From positions 1-5,720 of the forward strand of contig JAUXEE010000154.1 in assembly GCA_030618065.1 (NCBI GenBank): a stretch of 5,720 nt of DNA. Direction: 5' to 3'. A program made the position numbers and the translations under genes. This stretch comes from Gemmatimonadota bacterium. Lineage in GTDB: Bacteria; Gemmatimonadota; Gemmatimonadetes; Longimicrobiales; Gaopeijiaceae. Under the pieces are notes generated by a model. The model saw only the letters and a list, made by a program, of their open reading frames with translations, made no database searches and had not been told where the DNA came from. Within the stretch, counting starts at the first letter, position 1. The number at the start of each line of letters is the position of its first letter. Below are positions 1 through 4,859 of the stretch, piece by piece.

Positions 1-110
1 CCTCGGCGGAAGAGTGGCGAGGTGTGATTCGAAGGAGTTTTCTCGGAGAGGAGATGCGGGAGAAGTATCTTGGCCTCCTCAAAGGGAGATCAGAGAGGTT
101 GTTCCAGTGA
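1..110 (+). CDS. C-terminal end of an unidentified protein (5' end outside window)
   Basis: An open frame whose codons begin at base 3 runs for 35 codons to a TGA at 108-110. The translated tail is rich in Arg, Glu and Leu, ends in SERLFQ, and looks like an amphipathic C-terminal helix. Of the plus-strand frames, this one has the most protein-like composition and a preference for G or C at third codon positions. A second plus-strand frame is open to about 153 but looks less like protein. I do not recognise the family, and too little is present to assign a function. The gene converges on the minus-strand cupin gene, so it belongs to a different transcription unit from everything else in the left part of the window. 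Confidence 0.5.
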   Translation, partial: SAEEWRGVIRRSFLGEEMREKYLGLLKGRSERLFQ

Positions 111-292
111 ATGTCGTGGAACCAGCCCCGCGTCCTTTTCCAAATCCCACCTAACATCAAACGGTGAGTCCGCAGGGGGTTAGGTTTACCTCTGCCACGT
201 CATTCACGCAGGACCCTAACCTTCACTCGAGTCGAAAGCTCGCCGGGGTCGCCGGGTGCCGAGCGACCAAGGTTCGGCTCCTGGCCCTTACT
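111..292. other. Convergent intergenic gap
   Basis: This stretch separates the stop of the partial plus-strand gene from the stop of the minus-strand cupin gene. I see no protein-like frame in it. An 18-codon frame starting at 111 directly after the upstream stop has no recognisable content. The only structures noted are a 7-bp inverted repeat with a loop of about 30 nt (178-184 with 215-221) and a tighter hairpin at 258-278, listed separately. Confidence 0.5.
258..278 (-). terminator. Possible terminator hairpin downstream of the cupin gene
   Basis: GCCGAGC (258-264) can pair with GTTCGGC (272-278) across a 7-nt loop, giving a 7-bp stem with one G-T wobble when read on the plus strand. It lies about 15 nt beyond the cupin stop codon and between two converging genes, where a terminator is expected. 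Neither strand has a T-rich tract after the stem, so it is not a classical intrinsic terminator. It may be a 3'-end stabilising stem or chance in GC-rich DNA. Confidence 0.25.
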
Positions 293-649
293 CTAGGAGG
301 CCGGCTCCCGAATCATGATGAGGAGCATCTTGAAGGATGTAACCGCCGAGAGGGCATGGGGAATGTTGGCCGGAAGTAGCAGAGCCTCTCCCCCGCTCAC
401 CCGATGAGGGGTGCCGCCGATGTGAATCTCAACGATGCCGTCCAGGACATGGACCAACGCGTCGTGGGGAGTGGAGTGCTCGCTGAGTCCCTGCCCTTCA
501 CCGAAGGCAAAGAGGGTTACCGTCCCACTCTTCTTCTTCAAGACTTCCCGACTGACCACTGACCCTTCCTGGATCTGGATCAGGTCGGCAACGGCTTGGG
601 GCGCTGAGAAGGGAGCGGCGGAGGAGTCTTGATCCATGGGAGAACTCAT
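293..649 (-). CDS. Small single-domain cupin (HP0902-like)
   Basis: The gene encodes a 118-residue protein with one cupin beta-barrel at about residues 28-116. The first conserved block (G50-EGQGLSEH58-STPH62-D-A-L-V, then V-L-D-G71) and the second (G86-GEALLLPANIPH98) match the compact cupins typified by Helicobacter HP0902. His58, His62 and His98 are possible metal or ligand contacts; the Glu of the classical first motif is not evident. Proteins of this group are small dimeric barrels with no well-defined enzymatic role, so the function is unassigned. I chose the ATG at 647-649. The frame stays open upstream to 781, but that extension overlaps the permease remnant and is Pro/Gly-rich. A second ATG at 635-637 is also possible, and neither start has a strong Shine-Dalgarno sequence. 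The gene begins 74 bp after the NosY-like remnant on the same strand, so it was probably downstream in that operon. It appears intact, unlike its upstream neighbours. Confidence 0.85.
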   Translation of the reverse strand: MSSPMDQDSSAAPFSAPQAVADLIQIQEGSVVSREVLKKKSGTVTLFAFGEGQGLSEHSTPHDALVHVLDGIVEIHIGGTPHRVSGGEALLLPANIPHALSAVTSFKMLLIMIREPAS

Positions 650-723
650 TGATTTGGGTTCAGATGGTCCGGGGTTGGTCCACCCCGACCCCGGCAGGTC
701 TGGAGCCGTACCCGTCCGCCCCG

Positions 724-1158
724 TCAGAGATCCTGTCTCTTGAAGACCCTCATGGACAAAAGGACGGGGGCCACGGCCCAAAAGGTCATCCCCAGTAGGC
801 CGATCGCCGAGGCGAACGCCACCGACCCAGTCATTTTGATCAGAGTCGCGCCGCCAGGCCCGAAGAGGTGAACCCCGCCAACCTGAAGCAGCGACAGGAC
901 CCGGAGGGTGTCGATGGGATTCCCCAGCAATCCACCGATGAGGACGATCTGGAGGGCGTGGGGGGTCAGATAGAGAGTGGTGCCGAGCATTACCACACCG
1001 TACACGACTTCAAAGAGAATCCACACGGCCAGAGCGATCCCCACGGACAGCTGCGTCCGCCCAGAAAGGAGAGAGATCAAGACCGAGATCCCCGTGAATA
1101 CCAGGGCGAGGAGAAGGCTGTAACCGATTACCACCAGGTAACTGAAAGCTCCGACCGG
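724..1158 (-). pseudogene. C-terminal half of a NosY-type ABC-2 permease
   Basis: The frame encodes four hydrophobic segments and then a conserved C-terminal block: NPIDTLRVLSLLQ, a GPGGA stretch, a last membrane helix, and the tail RVFKRQDL. This pattern is typical of the NosY/ABC-2 permease family, whose members are usually about 270 residues with six membrane helices. NosY works with the ATPase NosF and the periplasmic protein NosD in maturing the copper site of nitrous oxide reductase, but the family also includes permeases outside nos clusters. Only about 144 family-like residues remain. The first two helices and the cytoplasmic N-terminus are missing, and sequence beyond about 1158 instead encodes an oxidoreductase in another frame. 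An ATG at 1186-1188 would give a 154-residue product with ten foreign N-terminal residues, so a truncated protein could be made, but no ribosome site or partner supports this. No matching ATPase lies on this strand in the window. Confidence 0.7.
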
Positions 1159-1483
1159 AGATGAAAAACGCCTCGAAGCCCTCTTCATGAAGCTGATCGA
1201 GACCGTACTCCGCCGTCAGCGGAGTGCTCATTCGGAACTCCGCACCCAGCTCTCGGATCAGCGCCGCCTCCCGTTCGATCACCCCACGGGGAAGCCGATA
1301 CTCGGGAATTCCATACCTGAGCATTCCCCCGGCGTGGTCCAGAGCATCGAAGATGGTTACGGAGTAGCCCGACACGGCCAGGTCATGGGCACAGGCCAAT
1401 CCTGCGGGGCCGCAGCCAACGACAGCCACCTTCTTGCCCTCGGACCCCTGAGGTGCCGCCCCACGGGAGGTCCCTCCGGACAA
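1157..1483 (-). pseudogene. Fragment of a GltD-like FAD/NAD(P)H oxidoreductase
   Basis: The translated fragment has an FAD-binding Rossmann motif (KKVAVVGCGPAGLA, residues 17-30 counted from a TTG at 1481-1483). This is followed by the family hallmark GGMLRYGIPEYRLP (52-65) and the expected continuation to HEEGFEAFFIS near residue 109. The hallmark is diagnostic of the glutamate synthase small subunit/GltD-like group, which passes electrons from NAD(P)H through FAD to iron-sulfur partners. Full members are about 450 residues or more. Here, family similarity stops at about 1157, where the NosY-like frame takes over; the original frame runs on as unrelated sequence to about 1010. Upstream of the Rossmann motif the frame is open only to a TAA at 1586-1588. 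It holds one cysteine, not the cysteine clusters of the usual N-terminal [4Fe-4S] region, and has no ATG. Both ends therefore seem lost. The TTG start is nominal. Confidence 0.75.
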
Positions 1484-1588
1484 GACGGGGAGATGCCACC
1501 GCCTCTGGCAGCCGGGGTCACCGAGAGCGGAGTCTCCCGGTTTTTGCGCAAGAGTATCGTTGAATCGAGGCTGGAACCCCTGGGATTA

Positions 1589-1768
1589 ATCGAATCAGTA
1601 AACGAAGGAACGATCCCGATTCATTGGGCAAAGGAGGGTCTCCACCCCTTTGGCGGGCCCTGGCGGACAGCATGTCCCTGCCCCACTTTTCTTCCACCTT
1701 CGTTCAGGCTTTCCGGGAGGACGGTTTGAAACCTCGCCTCCCCTTCAGGAGAAACCGGACGTCCCGCC
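1589..1768. other. Divergent spacer upstream of the ABC exporter operon
   Basis: This gap lies between the first in-frame stop upstream of the oxidoreductase remnant and the ATPase start codon. It should contain the promoter of the plus-strand operon. I could not find a convincing -35/-10 pair. The most AT-rich part lies near 1583-1605, and a weak TTGAAT (1560-1565) precedes GATTAA (1584-1589) by 18 nt. An imperfect hairpin lies at 1629-1652. The ATPase frame itself is open back to a TGA at 1727-1729 but has no alternative start codon in that extension. Confidence 0.4.
1629..1652. other. Imperfect inverted repeat in the operon leader
   Basis: CAAAGG-A-GG (1629-1637) pairs with CCCCTTTG (1645-1652), giving 8 bp with a single bulged A and a 7-nt loop. 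It lies about 117 bp before the ATPase start codon. It could be a regulator binding site or an RNA hairpin. Neither strand has a T-tract after it, so a terminator is unlikely. An alternative inner pairing (GGAG with CTCC) is also possible. Confidence 0.25.
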
Positions 1769-2722
1769 ATGCCCTCGGCCAACGCTGACGTCATCCTGAG
1801 CCTTCTGAACCTCCGGAAGTCCTTCGGAGAGCTGGAAGCGGTGCGAGACCTCTCCCTCGATGTTTTCAGGGGTGAGGTCTTTGGCTTTCTGGGACCCAAT
1901 GGGGCTGGGAAAACCACTACCATCCGGATGATCTGCGGCCTTCTAAGGGCCGATGGTGGTGAGATCCGGGTGAACGGGACCAGACTGGGGGAGAACGTCC
2001 GGGACTGCCGTCGACGCATCGGATTGTGCCCGCAGGAACTGGTGATCTGGGAGACTCTGACCTGCCTCGAACAGCTGGTTTTTGTCGGTACCCAGTACGA
2101 CCTCAGCCGGCGGGATGCCCGGAGGCGATCCCTGGAGCTGCTTGATATCCTGGGCCTCTCCGAGAAACGGAATCGGCTCGCCAAGACCCTCTCCGGCGGG
2201 ATGAAGCGGAGACTGAACCTGGCTCTGGCCCTGGTTCATCATCCGGAACTCCTGGTTCTCGACGAGCCCCAGGCGGGTTTGGATCCTCAGAGCCGCGTCA
2301 TGGTTCGGGAATACATCCTCTCCCTGGCGCAGGAAAAGACCGTCCTCCTGACCACCCATGAGATGGATGAAGCCGATCGCCTGGCGGGGCGGATCGGCAT
2401 CATCGACCACGGGCAGCTTCTGGTTCTCGACACCCCCGACAGGTTGAAAGAGAAGCATGCGGGCGGAGAGACCCTGGAGATGACGATAGGGGAGGGCCCC
2501 ACGACCCTTGACGCCTTTCTCCGAGAGCTACCCAAAGACCTCACCGCCCTGGAGAGCCTCCCAGGGACTCTTCGGCTCACGGGACCCGCCCTCCATGATC
2601 GGATCGCCCCCCTCTTCCATGCACTCAAAGCCGCCGGGGTAGAAGCAAAGGACGTCACTCTGAGAAAGCCCACGCTGGAGGACGTCTTCATTTCCCTCAC
2701 CGGCAGGGGGCTGCGGGAATGA
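1769..2722 (+). CDS. ABC-2 exporter ATP-binding protein (CcmA/DrrA type)
   Basis: This 317-residue protein is a complete ABC ATPase that powers the membrane permease encoded next to it. The Walker A motif GPNGAGKTT is at residues 42-50, the Q-loop Gln at 89, and the signature LSGGM at 141-145. Walker B is LLVLDEP at 161-167 with catalytic Glu166, the D-loop GLD is at 170-172, and the switch His is at 197 in TTHEMDEAD. After the core (about 8-225) comes a C-terminal extension of about 90 residues ending in PTLEDVFISLTGR, the hallmark of ATPases of ABC-2 exporters for drugs, polysaccharides or peptides. The substrate cannot be read from the sequence. The ATG at 1769 is the only start in the open frame. 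The nearest Shine-Dalgarno-like AGGAG (1747-1751) is 17 nt away, which is long, so initiation may be weak or use another signal. The stop overlaps the permease start as ATGA, implying translational coupling and a fixed subunit ratio. Confidence 0.95.
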   Translation: MPSANADVILSLLNLRKSFGELEAVRDLSLDVFRGEVFGFLGPNGAGKTTTIRMICGLLRADGGEIRVNGTRLGENVRDCRRRIGLCPQELVIWETLTCLEQLVFVGTQYDLSRRDARRRSLELLDILGLSEKRNRLAKTLSGGMKRRLNLALALVHHPELLVLDEPQAGLDPQSRVMVREYILSLAQEKTVLLTTHEMDEADRLAGRIGIIDHGQLLVLDTPDRLKEKHAGGETLEMTIGEGPTTLDAFLRELPKDLTALESLPGTLRLTGPALHDRIAPLFHALKAAGVEAKDVTLRKPTLEDVFISLTGRGLRE

Positions 2723-3906
2723 GTCATCCGGCATTCCCCCGCTTCCTCTCCCTTTTCCGGAAGGAGATGTTGGAGACTTTCCGGGACTGGAAGATGTTGA
2801 GCATGACCCTCACCTTCGCACCCTTCTTCGTGCTCCTGATGTATGCGTACCTGGGTCACACCACTCCCACCTACCAGATCGCAGTGGTGAACCAGGACAT
2901 GGGAGCTACCACCGAGACCGGCGAGGTGGTGCGGTTCGGCCGGGAGTTGGTTGGGATACTGAGGGAGGTCCGGTCCCCGGATGGTGATACGACCCTCCGA
3001 GTTCGTGAGGTGGGGCCTGAGGATGTGGAGGGGCTTCTGCAAAGCCGGCGGGTAGACCTGGCGATTTTCGTGCCCGAAGGGTTTTCCCAGGCCATTCTAG
3101 CCCACCGGGAGGGGGGAGATTTCGACCCTGTTTCGGTCAGGAGCCGGGGAGATCCGGCAAACCCCGACTACCTCCTGGCCGCAGTTTGGGCCGACATGAC
3201 TACCCTGGAGTACGTGGAGTATGCATCCGGACTCCGCAGTCCTGCCCTTCTCGCCCCTGAGACCGTCTCCCAGGCCACATCCCTGACGGAATTTGAGCTG
3301 TACGTGCCGGGTCTCCTCATCCTGGCCCTCATGATGCTCATGTTCACTGCGGCGGGTGCCCTGATCCGGGAGAAAGACAAGGGCACCCTCATCCGGCTTC
3401 GCCTCTCGAACCTGACCGTCTTCGAGTGGCTCGGCGCCGTGACCACCACGCAGCTCATCGTGGGAACCCTGGCCCTGGCCCTGACCTACCTGACGGCCAT
3501 GGCCATCGGGTATCGTGCTCAGGGCTCGATTTTGATCCTCTTCTTCGTGGGGGCCCTCACCAGCCTATCCATCATGGCCTTCAGCGTACTGGTGGCGGCG
3601 TTTCTCCGAACCGTTTTCGATCTGGTCACGGTGGGGTGCTTCCCCTTCTTTATCCTCATGTTCTTCTCAGGAGGGATGTTCCCCCTCCCTGGTGTGCCCC
3701 TTTTTCATTGGGGTGACCGGGCTATCGAGTTGAATGAGATCCTTCCCACCACCCATGCCATCGCCGCCCTGAACCGGGTTCTGAGTTATGACGCCGGGTT
3801 GGGAGATATCGCCTATGAACTCTGCGCCATGATGGTTCTCACGGTGACGTTCTACGCCTTGGGCACTTGGATCTTCACCCGAAGACACATGCCGGCCGTG
3901 GGCTGA
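2719..3906 (+). CDS. ABC-2 type membrane permease
   Basis: The 395-residue protein is an inner-membrane subunit of the ABC2_membrane_3/YhhJ-like class. It starts with a cytoplasmic amphipathic stretch with the common RKEMLETFRD pattern (14-23). Helix 1 is at about 27-45, followed by a large extracytoplasmic domain (about 46-192). Five more helices lie at about 195-217, 238-263, 271-296, 304-323 and 366-386. Between helices 2 and 3 lies a REKDKGT motif (217-223), equivalent to the conserved E-K-x-x-G-T coupling segment of this family. One half-transporter of this kind would dimerise with two copies of the upstream ATPase to make a full exporter. The extracytoplasmic domain resembles that of permeases which pass substrates to periplasmic or outer-membrane partners, but no membrane-fusion protein or outer-membrane gene is in the window. 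AGGGGG (2705-2710), 8 nt upstream, could serve as the ribosome site. The start lies inside the ATPase stop (ATGA). Confidence 0.93.
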   Translation: MSHPAFPRFLSLFRKEMLETFRDWKMLSMTLTFAPFFVLLMYAYLGHTTPTYQIAVVNQDMGATTETGEVVRFGRELVGILREVRSPDGDTTLRVREVGPEDVEGLLQSRRVDLAIFVPEGFSQAILAHREGGDFDPVSVRSRGDPANPDYLLAAVWADMTTLEYVEYASGLRSPALLAPETVSQATSLTEFELYVPGLLILALMMLMFTAAGALIREKDKGTLIRLRLSNLTVFEWLGAVTTTQLIVGTLALALTYLTAMAIGYRAQGSILILFFVGALTSLSIMAFSVLVAAFLRTVFDLVTVGCFPFFILMFFSGGMFPLPGVPLFHWGDRAIELNEILPTTHAIAALNRVLSYDAGLGDIAYELCAMMVLTVTFYALGTWIFTRRHMPAVG

Positions 3907-3913
3907 CGCCGCC

Positions 3914-3931
3914 CCCCCTGAAAACAGGAGG
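3914..3931 (+). promoter_or_regulatory. Ribosome binding site of the M55 peptidase, able to fold into a hairpin
   Basis: AGGAGG at 3926-3931 sits 5 nt before the ATG at 3937, a near-perfect Shine-Dalgarno sequence. The upstream CCTG (3917-3920) can pair with CAGG (3925-3928) across an AAAA loop. After one C-A mismatch, two more C-G pairs (3914-3915 with 3930-3931) would cover the whole Shine-Dalgarno. The permease stop (3904-3906) is only eight bases before the stem, so ribosomes finishing the permease could open it. That role is inferred. Confidence 0.5.
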
Positions 3932-3936
3932 ATTCA

Positions 3937-4812
3937 ATGAAAACCCGTATGCCCTTCATCGCCCTCGTGGCATTGTTGTTCTTCCCCCTCACGGCTCTGG
4001 GCCAGGAGGAGCTCAAGGTCTTCATCTCGGTGGATATGGAGGGAATCGCCGGAGTCGTCACCTCCGCGGAATGCTCGAGCAGCGGACCCGATTACGGGTA
4101 CTTCCGCCGAATCATGTCCCACGAAGCCAATGCCGCGGTCTTGGGGGCCTTTGATGCCGGGGCCACGGAGGTCGTGGTCAGAGACTCCCACGGCTCCGCT
4201 CGGAACATCCTCCCCGAACTTCTGGATCCCAGAGCCCGCCTCATCCGGGACTGGTCGGGAGGGCCCATGGGAATGATGGAGGGAATCGACGACTCCTTCG
4301 ACGCCGCAGTCTTCATCGGGTACCACGCGCGGGCGGGCACCCCCGACGCCATCATCGACCACACCAGCAGTGGAAACGTCGTGGACTTCGCCATCAACGG
4401 CCGATCCTTACCTGAATCCGGGTACAATGCCCTCATTGCGGGGAGCTACGGGGTACCTGTGGTTTTCGTCGGGGGAGATCAGGCCATTGTTGACCAGGTA
4501 GAGGAGCTGTTTGGACAGGTCGGCACCTTCGCTACGAAGCAGGGAATCGGTGCGGCCTCGCTGGGCCTGCACCCCGAGGCGGCTCAGAAGGGCATCCGTG
4601 CCGGAGTGGCCGAAGCCGTCAGGAACAGGGATCGGTACCGGCCCTTCACTATGGCCAAGCCCTACACGCTGGTGTTGAAGCTCAAGTCGGAAGCGTCCGT
4701 CTACAACGGCTCCTTCTTCCCCGGGGCCCGACGCACCGGGGACTGGGAATTGACCTTCACCAGCGATGACATCATCCAGGTGATGTACGCTTTCAACGTG
4801 ATGAAACGTTAA
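3937..4812 (+). CDS. Exported M55-family D-aminopeptidase (DppA-like)
   Basis: This 291-residue protein matches the zinc D-aminopeptidase family typified by Bacillus subtilis DppA, which removes N-terminal D-amino acids from short peptides. After SVDMEG the ligands Asp33 and Glu35 are in place. His85 (in DSH), His130 (in GYHARA), catalytic His142 (in IIDH) and Glu160 follow with almost the same spacing as the DppA residues known from its structure (Asp8, Glu10, His60, His104, His115, Glu133). The C-terminal RRTGDWELTFTSDD and YAF blocks are also typical, so the gene looks full length and active. Unlike cytoplasmic DppA, it has an N-terminal signal peptide: basic MKTRM, a hydrophobic core at 6-20, and a probable cut after ALG22. 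It should therefore act in the periplasm or outside the cell. It is 30 bp downstream of an ABC-2 exporter permease and not in a dipeptide importer operon. Likely substrates are D-Ala-containing or D-amino-acid peptides, perhaps from peptidoglycan. Confidence in the family is high; the substrate is inferred. Confidence 0.94.
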   Translation: MKTRMPFIALVALLFFPLTALGQEELKVFISVDMEGIAGVVTSAECSSSGPDYGYFRRIMSHEANAAVLGAFDAGATEVVVRDSHGSARNILPELLDPRARLIRDWSGGPMGMMEGIDDSFDAAVFIGYHARAGTPDAIIDHTSSGNVVDFAINGRSLPESGYNALIAGSYGVPVVFVGGDQAIVDQVEELFGQVGTFATKQGIGAASLGLHPEAAQKGIRAGVAEAVRNRDRYRPFTMAKPYTLVLKLKSEASVYNGSFFPGARRTGDWELTFTSDDIIQVMYAFNVMKR

Positions 4813-4843
4813 CAGTACAGGAGGTAGGGTCTTTCGTTGAGAT

Positions 4844-4851
4844 GGAGGGAG
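4844..4851 (+). promoter_or_regulatory. Ribosome binding site that decides the serpin start
   Basis: Two in-frame ATGs, at 4842 and 4860, could start the serpin. GGAGGGAG at 4844-4851 gives a well-placed Shine-Dalgarno for the second (8 nt from GGGAG to ATG). The other candidate, AGGAGG at 4819-4824, is 17 nt from the first ATG, which is too far to be optimal. I therefore prefer 4860, which also gives a more normal basic signal-peptide N-terminus (MTSRNR). The upstream ATG would add six residues. Confidence 0.55.
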
Positions 4852-4859
4852 ATGTCCTC

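Noticed and set aside
178..221. GGTTAGG/CCTAACC inverted repeat in the convergent gap
   Set aside because: Seven bases with a loop of about 30 nt and no T-tract is within chance; no mobile-element end or second copy was seen.
650..781. Longer cupin version with 44 extra N-terminal residues
   Set aside because: The extension overlaps the permease reading frame, is rich in Pro, Gly and Thr, and falls outside the usual short length of this cupin group.
724..1483. A genuine fusion or overlapping gene pair made of oxidoreductase and permease
   Set aside because: The two similarities are in different frames, each partner lacks essential parts at the join, and such a fusion makes no sense for either family.
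1560..1590. Possible sigma70-type promoter (TTGAAT, 18 nt, GATTAA) for the exporter operon
   Set aside because: The -10 match is poor and the elements lie about 180 bp upstream of the start codon, so I could not support it as a feature.
1187..1729. Plus-strand open frame of 180 codons across the oxidoreductase remnant
   Set aside because: It is antisense to recognisable GltD-like sequence and shows no domain, no membrane segment and no biased composition of its own.
2287..3042. Minus-strand open frame of 251 codons opposite the ATPase/permease junction
   Set aside because: It overlaps two genes with strong family motifs in the opposite direction, and its translation is not protein-like.
1769..4812. 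A canonical dipeptide (Dpp) importer operon around the M55 peptidase
   Set aside because: The ATPase and permease are exporter-type ABC-2 subunits, and there is no DppB/C-type permease and no substrate-binding protein.
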